Shown here in pieces: positions 19,735-29,204 of a stretch of DNA of 64,000 bases. The notes beneath the pieces were generated by a model, which was not told where the DNA came from, did not search any database, and worked only from the letters and a program-made list of their open reading frames with translations. The DNA lies in the NCBI RefSeq assembly GCF_000296445.1, contig NZ_JH815199.1, positions 62,001 through 126,000 of the forward strand. Reading direction: 5' to 3'. How positions within the stretch are numbered: position 1 is the stretch's first letter; each line of letters starts with the position of its first letter. Source of the stretch: Slackia piriformis YIT 12062 (GTDB lineage: Bacteria; Actinomycetota; Coriobacteriia; Coriobacteriales; Eggerthellaceae). Made by a program: the position numbers and the translations under genes.

Positions 19735-20028
19735 ATGAAGGCTTATGAATTGTTGTTCTTTGTCGCGCCTACGATCGAAGACGAGACCCGTTTGGCAGTT
19801 ATGAAGCGTATCGAGACCACTATCGCCGAGGGCGAGGGTAAGGTCGACAACGTTGAGGACTGGGGCAAGCGCAAGCTCGCTTATGAGGTCGCTGGCCTGA
19901 CCGAGGGTGATTACACCCTGATCGATTTCCATGCAAATCCTGCTAACATCGCGGAGTTGGACCGCGTGCTGCGCATCACCGACGCGGTGGTTCGCCACAA
20001 GATCGTCCGCCGCGCTGACCGCGACTAG
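19735..20028 (+). CDS. rpsF: 30S ribosomal protein S6
   Basis: 97 residues starting MKAYELLFFVAPTIEDE, with the S6 core DWGKRKLAYEVAGLTEGDYTL. It binds S18 on the 30S platform. ATG 19735 follows AGAGGAGGTGAC; the 33 in-frame codons upstream are leader. First gene of rpsF-ssb-rpsR-rplI, the standard order. Confidence 0.97.
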   Translation: MKAYELLFFVAPTIEDETRLAVMKRIETTIAEGEGKVDNVEDWGKRKLAYEVAGLTEGDYTLIDFHANPANIAELDRVLRITDAVVRHKIVRRADRD

Positions 20029-20092
20029 TTCACGGTTTTAGCTATCGGATCGAGGGCATGGCCCTCATTGCTTCGAGGAATGAGGAAGAGTA

Positions 20093-20551
20093 ATGAGCAT
20101 CAACAAAGTGGTGATTTCGGGCAATCTCACGCGCGATCCCGAGCTGCGTCAGACAGCAAACGGCTTCCCTGTTCTCGGTTTTGGCGTTGCGGTCAATGAT
20201 CGTCGCAAAAACCAGCAGACTGGCGAGTGGGAAGATTACCCCAATTTCATCGATTGCACGATGTTCGGCGCTCGTGCAGAGAGCGTTTCTCGTTTCTTGA
20301 GCAAAGGCTCCAAGGTTGCAATTGAAGGAAAACTTCGTTGGTCCCAGTGGGAACGCGATGGTCAGAAGCGTAGCAAAATCGAGGTTGTTGTGGACGAGAT
20401 CGAGTTCATGACGGCTCGAGGCGAGGGCGGAAATATGGGCATGTCCCACATGAGCGCTCCCGCACCCGCGTATGCGGCCCCGACTTACGCTCCGGCTCCC
20501 GCAGCCCCTGCGGTAGACACGTCTGTCTACGACGAGGATATTCCCTTCTAG
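20093..20551 (+). CDS. ssb: Single-stranded DNA-binding protein
   Basis: 152 residues: an OB-fold (MSINKVVISGNLTRDPELRQT..., VAIEGKLRWSQWERDGQKRSKIEVVVDEIEF), an Ala/Pro-rich linker, and the acidic protein-interaction tip YDEDIPF. It protects ssDNA and recruits repair and replication partners. Its position between rpsF and rpsR is conserved. Confidence 0.97.
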   Translation: MSINKVVISGNLTRDPELRQTANGFPVLGFGVAVNDRRKNQQTGEWEDYPNFIDCTMFGARAESVSRFLSKGSKVAIEGKLRWSQWERDGQKRSKIEVVVDEIEFMTARGEGGNMGMSHMSAPAPAYAAPTYAPAPAAPAVDTSVYDEDIPF

Positions 20552-20600
20552 ACCTTGGGCATACCGAGACTACCCCATTTAAGGATTGAAAGAGGAAATC

Positions 20601-20861
20601 ATGGCTGAATACACCAAGCAGCCTCGCCGCAAGTACTGCCAGTTCTGCAAAGAGGACGCACAGTACGTTGATTACAAAGATACGGCTATGCTGCGCAAAT
20701 ACATGACCGATCGTGGCAAGATCAAGCCCCGTCGCGTGACGGGTGCTTGCGTCCAGCACCAGCGCGATGTCGCCAACGCTATCAAGAACGCTCGTGAGAT
20801 GGCTCTCATGCCCTACACGGTGCCCGCAGTTAGCGGTCGTGGCGATCGTCGCAATCGCTAG
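20601..20861 (+). CDS. rpsR: 30S ribosomal protein S18
   Basis: 86 residues. The N-terminal CQFC and the later ACVQHQ provide a CxxC...CxxH set, so this is the zinc-binding (C+) type. [23 protein letters not shown] is the family signature. ATG 20601 follows AAAGAGGAAATC. Confidence 0.97.
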   Translation: MAEYTKQPRRKYCQFCKEDAQYVDYKDTAMLRKYMTDRGKIKPRRVTGACVQHQRDVANAIKNAREMALMPYTVPAVSGRGDRRNR

Positions 20862-20870
20862 GAGGTTTCC

Positions 20871-21392
20871 ATGAAGGTTATCCTGCTTACCGAGTTGAAG
20901 GGCAAGGGCGGCGAAGGCGACGTCGTCGAAGTTGCTCCTGGCTTCTTCAATAACTATCTTGGCCCTCAGAAGATGGCTATCCTGGCCACCAAGGGCAACC
21001 TGAAGCAGCTCGAGCAGCGTCGCGGCAATATCGCAAAGCGCGAGGAAAAGCGCATCGAAGATGCCAACGCTCTCAAGGCTTCCCTGGAAGGCAAGAAGAT
21101 CCTGGTCGAGGCTAAGGTTGGCGAAGAGGGCATCCTCTTCGGCTCCGTCACCGCTCAGATGATCGTCGACGCCGTCAAGAAGGAGCTCGACATCGACATC
21201 GACCGTAAGCGCCTTGAGCTCAAGAAGGCCATCAAGGTTGCTGGCGAGCATGTCGTCACCCTTTCCATCTACCGCGACATCAAGGTTGACCTCAACCTCT
21301 TCGTTGGCGAAGAGAAGGTCGAAGAGCCTGTCGAGGAGACCGAAGAGGTCGTCGAGGAAGCTGTCGAGGCAACCGAAGAGGCTGCTGAGTAA
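20871..21392 (+). CDS. rplI: 50S ribosomal protein L9
   Basis: 173 residues: N-terminal domain MKVILLTELKGKGGEGDVVEV...NNYLGPQKMAI, the long connecting helix, a C-terminal domain, and an added acidic tail of ~25 residues (repeats of EEV/EEA) absent from most L9 proteins. Ends the operon at a terminator. Confidence 0.97.
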   Translation: MKVILLTELKGKGGEGDVVEVAPGFFNNYLGPQKMAILATKGNLKQLEQRRGNIAKREEKRIEDANALKASLEGKKILVEAKVGEEGILFGSVTAQMIVDAVKKELDIDIDRKRLELKKAIKVAGEHVVTLSIYRDIKVDLNLFVGEEKVEEPVEETEEVVEEAVEATEEAAE

Positions 21393-21414
21393 CGCTTGCT
21401 CCCATAGGCTTTGA

Positions 21415-21448
21415 AACCGGCGGAACATAGTTCCGTCGGTTTTTTTTG
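21415..21448 (+). terminator. rplI operon terminator
   Basis: AACCGGCGGAAC-ATA-GTTCCGTCGGTT followed by eight T. Confidence 0.92.
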
Positions 21449-21605
21449 TACGCACGAATCGTTGCATCCTGCCTTCTTTTCAACGTAACGATCCGCCCGC
21501 TTCTCGCTTCGGTTCGACGTCCTCCATCGTTCCTTCCAAGCGATGAAGTAAGATGGCGATAGAAGACGATTTTCCACATACGCGCGAAAGACGGAGCGAA
21601 ATTAC

Positions 21606-22985
21606 ATGGCTGAGAACAACGCGGCGCCTGTTCTGCAATCCACAACAGGCCGACCCCTGCCGAGCAACATAGAGGCTGAAAAGTCGGTTTTGGCCGCCTG
21701 CATGTTGAATCCGGATGCTATCGATGAAATTGCGACAAAGCTCGCTCCTGAGAACTTCTTCAGGCCTGCTCATCAGCGTATTTTCGAAGGCATGCTCGAG
21801 TTGAATCTTCGTCATATACCTATCGACCAGATTTCGCTTGCCGAGCGTCTGTCTGCGGAAGGGCAGCTTGAGGCCGTTGGCGGAAGGCCGTATTTGGTAG
21901 AGCTTGCTAACAATACGCTTGCCCTGACCAATTGGAAAAGCCATACCGAAATCGTGAAAAGGACGAGCGTGCTGCGTGATTTGGTGTATGCCTCCACCAA
22001 CATCAATGCACTTGCCTACGATGCGCCTGACGATACGAACGCGGTTATCGAAGAAGCGGAGAAAATGCTCTTCAACGTAACGCAGAAGCGCGTTTCGTCT
22101 TCCTTTCAAAACATCACCGACCTTCTCACCCAGGCCTTCGATGATATTGACGAGCTGGTCAACAACAAAAGTCATATGGCTGGTGTTCCTACGGGCTTTA
22201 CCGATGTTGACAAGCTGTTCTGGGGTCTCCGAGGAGGCGATCTTCTTATTCTTGCGGCGCGCCCTGGTGTCGGCAAAACGTCCTTCGCGCTCAACTTGGC
22301 AACGAATGCGGCAAAATCCGGAGCTGCTGTTGCGATGTTCAGCCTGGAGATGGGAGCCAATCAGCTTGTCCAGCGTATCTTGTGCGCGGAAGCCCGCGTC
22401 AATCTTGGTCAGCTGAGAGCCGGCAACCTGAAAGAAGGAGACTGGAACGCCATCATGAATGCGGCGGCAACGCTGTCGGGACTTGAGCTTTATATAGACG
22501 ACACCCCTGGTCTCTCTCTGCTCGAGATGCGTGCGAAGGCGCGTCGTCAGCTTCGCGATAAGAAAAAGGGGTTGATTATCGTCGACTACCTGCAGTTGAT
22601 GCAGCCGCCTTCGACGCGTCGTGATGGAAACCGCGCCGTCGAGGTTGCCGAGATCTCTCGAGGATTGAAGGTCCTTGCCAAAGAGCTTGATATGCCGCTG
22701 CTGGCTCTCTCTCAGCTTTCTCGTGCAGTAGAGATGCGCGGAACGAAGCGTCCTATGCTCTCCGACTTGCGTGAATCCGGCTCTATCGAACAGGACGCCG
22801 ACATCGTCATGTTCATCGACCGAAGCATGGACGAGGTGGAGGCCGAACAGGACGGCCGCCCCGACCTTGGTACGGCGGAGCTTATTGTCGCAAAGCACCG
22901 CAACGGCGCGACGCGCGATATCACGCTTTCGTTCAATCCCGAATACACGAAGTTCGGCAATTATATTGACGCGTCCCAAATTTAA
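21606..22985 (+). CDS. dnaB: Replicative DNA helicase DnaB
   Basis: 459 residues. N-terminal helical domain (SNIEAEKSVLAACMLNPDAIDEIA), RecA-like domain with Walker A ARPGVGKTSFALN, Walker B GLIIVDYLQLM and the SQLSRAVEMR / RESGSIEQDADIV motifs. DnaB unwinds the fork; the loader may be the DUF721 protein in this window. No intein. ATG 21606 with GGAG upstream. Confidence 0.97.
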   Translation: MAENNAAPVLQSTTGRPLPSNIEAEKSVLAACMLNPDAIDEIATKLAPENFFRPAHQRIFEGMLELNLRHIPIDQISLAERLSAEGQLEAVGGRPYLVELANNTLALTNWKSHTEIVKRTSVLRDLVYASTNINALAYDAPDDTNAVIEEAEKMLFNVTQKRVSSSFQNITDLLTQAFDDIDELVNNKSHMAGVPTGFTDVDKLFWGLRGGDLLILAARPGVGKTSFALNLATNAAKSGAAVAMFSLEMGANQLVQRILCAEARVNLGQLRAGNLKEGDWNAIMNAAATLSGLELYIDDTPGLSLLEMRAKARRQLRDKKKGLIIVDYLQLMQPPSTRRDGNRAVEVAEISRGLKVLAKELDMPLLALSQLSRAVEMRGTKRPMLSDLRESGSIEQDADIVMFIDRSMDEVEAEQDGRPDLGTAELIVAKHRNGATRDITLSFNPEYTKFGNYIDASQI

Positions 22986-23005
22986 CGACGAGGTATGGGC
23001 CTAGA

Positions 23006-24268
23006 TTGGGAGAGAGACTTACATTCATTCATGCGGGGGACATTCATCTGGGTGCCCCTTTCAGAGGGCTGCGTGCCCTGTCTCCCGCATGGGCCGACCG
23101 CCTGGTGCATGCGATTCCCGATGCGTATGATCGCGTTATTCAGGCGTGCGTGGAAAACCAGGTCGACTTTCTCCTGCTTTGCGGAGACGTGTTCGATACC
23201 GATAAACCGAGCTATGCCCATTATCGTCGGTTTATCCAGGGGCTGAAGCGTCTCGGTGACGAGGGGATAAAAGCATACATTATCGCCGGAAACCACGACC
23301 CTTACCCGAACTGGCGTGCCGTCATTCCAGACCTTCCCGAGAACGCATATCTTTTTCCTTCGGATAAGCCGGGGTTTGTCTGCCACGAGAAAAACGGAGA
23401 GCCTCTTGCCGTCATAGCCGCCCGCGGTTTTTGCAATATGGCTCCCGGGGAAGATATTTCCGAGGGCATGACCAGGGCGGCGGCAGAAGAAAAGTGCGGG
23501 GTAAAAGCGCCGTTTTGCGTAGGGATGCTCCATACGGGACTTTGGATGGACCCTTATAAAGCCCCGACTTCCGAGCAGAAACTTATGGCCTCCGGGATGG
23601 ACTACTGGGCTTTGGGGCACATACACAAGAGATATATGAATTCCGAGACGAATCCTCGCGTCGCGTTCTGCGGGTGTGTCCAAGGTAGGGACATCAAGGA
23701 AACGGGCGACCGGGGCTGTTTTATGGTGACCCTCGAACAGGGCTTTGCGAATCAGGTTGAATTCGTCGCGTGCGAATCGGTCGAGTGGGAGCGTCTTCGC
23801 GTCGATGTGTCGCAGTGTGCGGGCTACGACGACGTTATCTCGGCGTGCATTCGCCGCGTGTTCGATGAGAACGCCGCCAGCGCGTGCGATGAGATGGTCG
23901 TGCGTATTACGCTCGAAGGAACGACGCCTCTTCACGAGATGCTTTCTCGCGAAGAGGCTCTTGAGTCGTTGAGGCGCGAACTCAACGAAGGGTATCCGTC
24001 GTTTTATTGCGACGCGCTGTTGTGCGCCACCGTGCCGCCGCGTGACAAGCGGGCCCTTGCCCGTTCCGCTTCGTTTTACTCGACGTTGTTGAATGGCTTC
24101 GAAAAAGAGAAGGATTCGAAAGAAGACGCGCTTCTCTACCTGCAAGAGGAGTTTTCGAAAAGGGGGCTCACGCTTCCCGGCTCCGTGGAGAGTTCCATAG
24201 ACCGTCTGTACGAATTGGGCGAGGATGAAATTCTGTCTCTTCTTGAAAAACGAGGTGATGCGCGATGA
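23006..24268 (+). CDS. YhaO/SbcD-like metallophosphoesterase
   Basis: 420 residues. The calcineurin-like nuclease core has every metal motif: HAGDIHLG, LCGDVFDTD, AGNHD, LHTG and GHIHKR. It is the nuclease half of a Mre11-Rad50-like pair with the next gene (overlap of 4 bases, ATGA). The first codon is TTG 23006 (LGERLTFIHAGDIHLG); no ATG/GTG fits upstream of the first motif and the ribosome site is weak. It begins 20 bases after dnaB, so may be co-transcribed. DNA-end processing is inferred from the YhaO family. Confidence 0.88.
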   Translation: MGERLTFIHAGDIHLGAPFRGLRALSPAWADRLVHAIPDAYDRVIQACVENQVDFLLLCGDVFDTDKPSYAHYRRFIQGLKRLGDEGIKAYIIAGNHDPYPNWRAVIPDLPENAYLFPSDKPGFVCHEKNGEPLAVIAARGFCNMAPGEDISEGMTRAAAEEKCGVKAPFCVGMLHTGLWMDPYKAPTSEQKLMASGMDYWALGHIHKRYMNSETNPRVAFCGCVQGRDIKETGDRGCFMVTLEQGFANQVEFVACESVEWERLRVDVSQCAGYDDVISACIRRVFDENAASACDEMVVRITLEGTTPLHEMLSREEALESLRRELNEGYPSFYCDALLCATVPPRDKRALARSASFYSTLLNGFEKEKDSKEDALLYLQEEFSKRGLTLPGSVESSIDRLYELGEDEILSLLEKRGDAR

Positions 24269-26403
24269 GCCGTCTTCACCTTGACAGAATTCATATTCAG
24301 GCGTTCGGGAAATTTTTCGACAAGAATATCGGTCCGTTTTCTTCGGGGCTGAATGTCGTCTACGGGGAAAACGAAGCGGGGAAAACAACGATAAACGCGT
24401 TTGTCGGCGGTGTTCTTTTCGGATGGGAGGATGCGCGCGGCCAGAAAAATACGTACAAGCCTCCGTTTGCGCAGAGGTCGGGGACGCTTCGTTTCGTTGA
24501 TGAGGAGGGCTGTTTTCACGAAGTGTCGCGTACACGCAACGCTGACGGCCTCTCCTGCTCGTCGGCGGAGGCGAAAAGCATTGCGGAATCGCTCGATAAA
24601 GAGACATTTAAAACCATGTTTTCCCTGGACAGCGATGAACTTCGAAGCCTTGGAAGCGCGGCTAACATGACCTCGAAGCTCTTGACCGCCGGGTCGGGCA
24701 CCGAGATATCCCCCGCTGAGGCCCTTCGTGCCATCGACGAATCCATAGCGGCGCGCACAAGTCGTTCGGCCTCGGCGAAGCACTCCCTTGTGCGCATCCA
24801 GGCCGAAGAAGACGAATGCAAGCGGCGTCTTGCCCTGGCGCGGGAAGAGTCGGACCGATTCAAGAAGGAGGGCGAAGAGTACGAAGGCCTGCTTCGTCGG
24901 AAGGACGAGCGCCTCGTCGAAATAGGCAAGCTCAATGCTCGTGTCGAACTGCTTGGAGCATGCGAGGCTGAGATTCGTCGGACGGAAGAAAGAATAGACG
25001 CTTCGACGGAAGAGATTGCTCGTTGTAATCGTTCTCTGGACGAAGCTGCTGCAGGGGTTCGGGCCTTGCGACAGCGCGGAGGAGTCTATGCGGCGGACGA
25101 AAGCTCCGAAGCAACGGTGCTTCGTCGGCTTGAAGGGCTGGAGAAGGAATCCGTGCGTCTTGAGCGTAGGATCGAGTCGGCTCAAGACGCCTTCGACCGG
25201 GCCCGAGCGCAGGCTGAAGCGTGCGACGAACAGGACACGGCAGCGTTTTCGAAATCCGATAAAGCTATCCTCGCATGCTGTATCGTTCTTTTCCTCGCCG
25301 GTGCGGCAACGGCGGTCAAAGGATTGTCGGGCTCCGACGCCTTCCTTTTATGCGTGGGGGTTGCGGTTGGTGCGTGTGCGGTTGGCGTGGGGTCGTTTCT
25401 TTTTTCCCAGCGGAAGAAAAAATCCCGTGCCGCATCGGCAAAGAAGGGCGAAGGCGAAGTTTCAAAGGCGCGTCGTGTTCTTGAAGTGTGCGAGCAGGAC
25501 GAGCTCATGTTTTCGTTGCGCGTTCAGGAAGAGCTTGATGCCATGGGTCTTGCCGAAGCGCAGGGCTCAATTCGAAACGCCCGCATCATTATGGAGAGGT
25601 CTCGCTCTCAGCTTTCGGAGCTGCGCGGAATCGAGGAGCGGATAAGGGCTCTCGAAGCCCGAAAAACCGCAGAGCATGAGACCCTCGATCGGGAGGAGGC
25701 GCGCCGCTGCGAATTCTTCCGTCGCGTCGAATGTGCTGAAGATCAAGGCCTCGAAGGCGTTCATCAGGCACTCGAGGAAGCGCTCGAGGAGAGGGATGTT
25801 CTCCTTGAGTCCATGCGTCGAAACGACATTCGCCTTGGCGAACTGAGGCAATGCCTGTTCGATGCGGAGCGCTCTCGTGAATTCGACCTTCTGAAAACGC
25901 AGCGTGCGCAGATCATCACAAGAAAGAACGAAGAGGCGGAAAACCTTGCAAAGCTTCTTCTTGCCCGCCGCGTTTTGGCTCGTGCTATCGAAGAATGGAA
26001 AAGCGAAAGCGTGCCCGAGGTGTATGCTCGCGCGTCGCACCTGCTTTCTCTGATGACGGGCGGAACGTGGGTTGAGATTCGGATGAAAGACGACGGGCGC
26101 CTGGTGGCCGTGGATGTATCCCGGGGCGAAAGGGAGCCTCGCTTTCTTTCCATGGGTACCTGCCAGCAGCTCTATCTCGCCCTGCGCATCGCGCTGCTCG
26201 AGTGCGTAGAAGGTGTCGGGAACGCCGTGCCCGTGCTCGCAGATGATATACTCGTAAACTTCGACGACGAACGCCGCAAAGGGGCCGTTCGAGCGTTGAG
26301 CGAGCTTGCTGAAAAACGCCAGGTCATTCTTTTTACCTGCCATAAGGAGATTGTTGAGGCCGTTCGGCAATATGCCGACGGTCATACAATGGTCGCGCTA
26401 TAA
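24265..26403 (+). CDS. YhaN-like ATPase with an internal membrane hairpin
   Basis: 712 residues, the ATPase partner of the preceding nuclease. Walker A YGENEAGKTTINAF is near residue 40; the C-terminal half has the signature region (SMGTCQQLYLALRIALLE) and Walker B VPVLADDILVNFDDERR. Between lie coiled coils (~165-325 and 400-560). Two adjacent hydrophobic segments (~333-378) interrupt the coil, as in Bacillus YhaN but unlike SbcC/Rad50, so the complex is probably membrane-tethered. Family role: DNA repair. Confidence 0.88.
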   Translation: MSRLHLDRIHIQAFGKFFDKNIGPFSSGLNVVYGENEAGKTTINAFVGGVLFGWEDARGQKNTYKPPFAQRSGTLRFVDEEGCFHEVSRTRNADGLSCSSAEAKSIAESLDKETFKTMFSLDSDELRSLGSAANMTSKLLTAGSGTEISPAEALRAIDESIAARTSRSASAKHSLVRIQAEEDECKRRLALAREESDRFKKEGEEYEGLLRRKDERLVEIGKLNARVELLGACEAEIRRTEERIDASTEEIARCNRSLDEAAAGVRALRQRGGVYAADESSEATVLRRLEGLEKESVRLERRIESAQDAFDRARAQAEACDEQDTAAFSKSDKAILACCIVLFLAGAATAVKGLSGSDAFLLCVGVAVGACAVGVGSFLFSQRKKKSRAASAKKGEGEVSKARRVLEVCEQDELMFSLRVQEELDAMGLAEAQGSIRNARIIMERSRSQLSELRGIEERIRALEARKTAEHETLDREEARRCEFFRRVECAEDQGLEGVHQALEEALEERDVLLESMRRNDIRLGELRQCLFDAERSREFDLLKTQRAQIITRKNEEAENLAKLLLARRVLARAIEEWKSESVPEVYARASHLLSLMTGGTWVEIRMKDDGRLVAVDVSRGEREPRFLSMGTCQQLYLALRIALLECVEGVGNAVPVLADDILVNFDDERRKGAVRALSELAEKRQVILFTCHKEIVEAVRQYADGHTMVAL

Positions 26404-26447
26404 TTACAAGGTTGTCTAACACGATATCGTCAAGTGAAAGGACGAAC

Positions 26448-27758
26448 ATGCCGAACGTGGTGTTGGTCGGCGCCCAATGGGGCGACGAGGGCAAGGGCAA
26501 GGTCACCGATCTTATTGCCCGAGATTTCGACTACGTGGTTCGCTATCAGGGCGGCAATAATGCCGGCCATACGGTCATCCACGGAGAAAAGAAACTTGCC
26601 CTGCATCTGATTCCTTCGGGCATCATGTATGAAGACGCCATTCCGGTTATCGGCAACGGCGTCGTGGTGAACCCTCAGGTTTTGGTTGAAGAGATGGAGA
26701 TGCTGGAGGGCGAAGGTCTTTCCTGCGATCGCTTGAAAATCTCTTGCGATGCCCACGTCATCATGCCCTATCACATTGAGCTGGACAAAGCTTCGGAGTT
26801 CCGTCTCGGGAAAAACGAAATCGGCACAACGAACCGCGGCATCGGTCCTTGCTATCAGGATAAGGCCGCCCGCAGCGGCATCCGCATACAGGATCTTCTT
26901 GACGAGCACGTTTTCCGCATGAAAGTTGAAGCGGCTCTGGAAACCAAGAACGCTATTCTTGAAAAAGTGTACGGCAAGCGCACCTTCACGGTTGAAGAAA
27001 TCTGCGAAGCGTACCTGCCGTATGCCGAGGTCATTCGTCCTCATATGGCGGAAACCGCCCAGTTGCTCAACGATGCGCTGCGCGAAGGGAAGCAGATTCT
27101 GTTCGAGGGTGCGCAGGGTACCCTGCTCGATATAGACCACGGCACGTATCCGTTCGTTACCAGCTCTTCCTGCTGTGCTGGAGGCGCTGCAACGGGTTCG
27201 GGCGTCGGTCCCACGGCCATCGACCGCGTGCTCGGCATTCAGAAGGCGTACGTTACCCGCGTTGGCGCCGGTCCCTTCCCCACCGAGCTTTTGTATCCCG
27301 AAAACGGCGGCGAGGGCCAGGACGCCATCGATGGCGATCTGCTGTGCTCCGAGGGCCATGAATTCGGCGTTACCACGGGTCGCAAACGTCGCTGCGGCTG
27401 GTTTGACGCTGTCATTGCCCGCTATGCGGCGGAAGTCAATGGCCTGACCGATATCGCGCTCACCAAGCTCGACGTGCTTTCCGCTTTCGACGAGCTGAAA
27501 ATCTGCGTCGCCTACGAGTGCGAAGGAAAGCGCTACGATTACTTCCCCATGCAGCAGAGCGTGCTGTTCCATGCCAAGCCGATCTATAAGACCATGCCTG
27601 GTTGGAAGGGTAAAGACATCACCTCCGCGAAAAGCTTCGACGAGCTGCCGCAGGAAGCGAAAGACTATGTTTCGGAAATCGAGCGTCTTAGCGGCGTGAA
27701 GGCCTCCATCATCTCGGTCGGTCCCGATCGCAACCAGACGTTTATGAGGGGCTGGTAA
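26448..27758 (+). CDS. purA: Adenylosuccinate synthetase
   Basis: PurA converts IMP and aspartate to adenylosuccinate using GTP. 436 residues starting MPNVVLVGAQWGDEGKGK (catalytic Asp and P-loop); NNAGHTV, TTNRGIGPCYQDK, TLLDIDHGTYPFVTSSS and TGRKRRCGWFDA follow. ATG 26448 has GAAAGGA upstream. A TATAAT at 26399-26404, inside the end of the preceding gene, is a likely -10, so purA has its own promoter. purB in the same window completes the AMP branch. Confidence 0.97.
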   Translation: MPNVVLVGAQWGDEGKGKVTDLIARDFDYVVRYQGGNNAGHTVIHGEKKLALHLIPSGIMYEDAIPVIGNGVVVNPQVLVEEMEMLEGEGLSCDRLKISCDAHVIMPYHIELDKASEFRLGKNEIGTTNRGIGPCYQDKAARSGIRIQDLLDEHVFRMKVEAALETKNAILEKVYGKRTFTVEEICEAYLPYAEVIRPHMAETAQLLNDALREGKQILFEGAQGTLLDIDHGTYPFVTSSSCCAGGAATGSGVGPTAIDRVLGIQKAYVTRVGAGPFPTELLYPENGGEGQDAIDGDLLCSEGHEFGVTTGRKRRCGWFDAVIARYAAEVNGLTDIALTKLDVLSAFDELKICVAYECEGKRYDYFPMQQSVLFHAKPIYKTMPGWKGKDITSAKSFDELPQEAKDYVSEIERLSGVKASIISVGPDRNQTFMRGW

Positions 27759-27856
27759 AAGGATCGTCCCGCTCTGTCGGTTGTATGGCGGACGGGTTCG
27801 GCGGCAAACCGCTCTGTCCGATTCGCCAAAAGAAACACTATGATCAATGCATGAAC

Positions 27857-27888
27857 GAATCGATCCCGGCTTGGTCCGGGGTCGATTC
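27857..27888 (+). promoter_or_regulatory. Hairpin between purA and purD
   Basis: A 13-bp stem (GAATCGATCCCGG with one G-T pair to its partner) around CTTGGT. No T-run follows and purD starts 39 bases later, so it may be an attenuation or mRNA-stability element. Confidence 0.5.
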
Positions 27889-27926
27889 TCAATAAGCAGC
27901 GTGTCTGCACGTTGAAAGGAACGTAA

Positions 27927-29198
27927 GTGAACGTACTGGTGCTTGGTAGTGGCGGTCGCGAGCACGCCCTGACGTGGGCGCTTGCTAAGTCGTCTCATAT
28001 CGGAGAGCTGTATGTGGCTCCTGGTAACGGCGGTACGGCGGCCATTGCGAAAAACGTCCCGCTCGATATTCTCGATGCCGAGGCCATCATCGGCTTCTCC
28101 CGCGACAACGATATCGAGCTGGTTGTCGTAGGCCCTGAGGCTCCCTTGGTCGAAGGCGTTGCCGAAAAGGTTCGCCATGCCGGCTTTGCCGTGTTCGGCC
28201 CCGACGCCCAGGGTGCGCAGCTCGAAGGCAGCAAGAGCTTCTCCAAGGAATTCATGCTGGCTCACGACCTTCCCACGGCGCGCTACAAGAAATGCACCAG
28301 CGAGCAGGAAGCTATGGCCTATCTTGACGAAGTAGGCGCTCCCATTGTCGTTAAGGCCGACGGCTTGGCTGCCGGCAAAGGCGTTATCGTTGCCGATTGC
28401 CTGGAGGATGCCCAAGAAGCCGTTCGCGACTGCTTTGCGGGAGACTTCGGCGAGGCAGGCTCTATCGTCGTCATCGAAGAGATGCTCGAAGGCCCCGAGT
28501 GCAGCATGCTTGCGTATCTTGCCGGCGGTAAGGCCCTTTGCATGCCGTGTGCCCAGGACCATAAGCGCGCATACGATGGAGACCGCGGTCCCAACACGGG
28601 CGGCATGGGCGTGTACTCCCCCGTTCCGTGCGTTACGCCCGAGCTTGAGGCTCGGATGCAGGGCATCATGCAAAAGGCCGCTGCTGCTACTGCGGAGGAT
28701 TTCGAGGCGGCATACACGGGCGTTCTCTATGGCGGCTTTATGCTGACTCCCGAAGGACCCAAGCTGCTCGAATTCAATGCTCGTTTCGGTGATCCGGAAA
28801 CCCAGGTTGTCATGCCTCGCATGAAAAGTGACGCTGTGGAGGTGTTCAAGGCCGTCGCTGAAAACCGCATGGGCGACATTGACCTGCAATGGAGCGACAA
28901 GTGCGCAGTCTGCGTCGTGCTGGCAAGCGAAGGCTACCCCGGTTCCTACGAAAAAGGAAAAGTCATTCTCGGAATCGAAGAGGCCGAAGCCCTCGAAGGC
29001 GTTACGGTCTTTCATGCGGGAACGGCGTTCAATGCAGATGAAGAGCTTGTCACGAATGGCGGGCGTGTGTTGAATGTTGTCGCCCTTGCTGATACGTTCG
29101 AAGATGCGCGCGAACTCGCATACGAGGCGTGCGACAAAATCAACTTCGAAGGTAAACAACTGCGCCGCGATATTGCATTGCGAGCGCTCAAAGGTTAG
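27927..29198 (+). CDS. purD: Phosphoribosylamine-glycine ligase (GAR synthetase)
   Basis: PurD is an ATP-grasp enzyme making GAR in purine synthesis. 423 residues: N-terminal MNVLVLGSGGREHALTWAL, ATP-binding VVKADGLAAGKGV, DHKRAYDGDRGPNTGGMG and C-terminal EFNARFGDPETQ. Start GTG 27927 with GAAAGGAACG upstream. The usual purine operon partners are absent; the next gene is a HemW-like enzyme 6 bases on. Confidence 0.97.
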   Translation: MNVLVLGSGGREHALTWALAKSSHIGELYVAPGNGGTAAIAKNVPLDILDAEAIIGFSRDNDIELVVVGPEAPLVEGVAEKVRHAGFAVFGPDAQGAQLEGSKSFSKEFMLAHDLPTARYKKCTSEQEAMAYLDEVGAPIVVKADGLAAGKGVIVADCLEDAQEAVRDCFAGDFGEAGSIVVIEEMLEGPECSMLAYLAGGKALCMPCAQDHKRAYDGDRGPNTGGMGVYSPVPCVTPELEARMQGIMQKAAAATAEDFEAAYTGVLYGGFMLTPEGPKLLEFNARFGDPETQVVMPRMKSDAVEVFKAVAENRMGDIDLQWSDKCAVCVVLASEGYPGSYEKGKVILGIEEAEALEGVTVFHAGTAFNADEELVTNGGRVLNVVALADTFEDARELAYEACDKINFEGKQLRRDIALRALKG

Positions 29199-29204
29199 GA
29201 CCGC

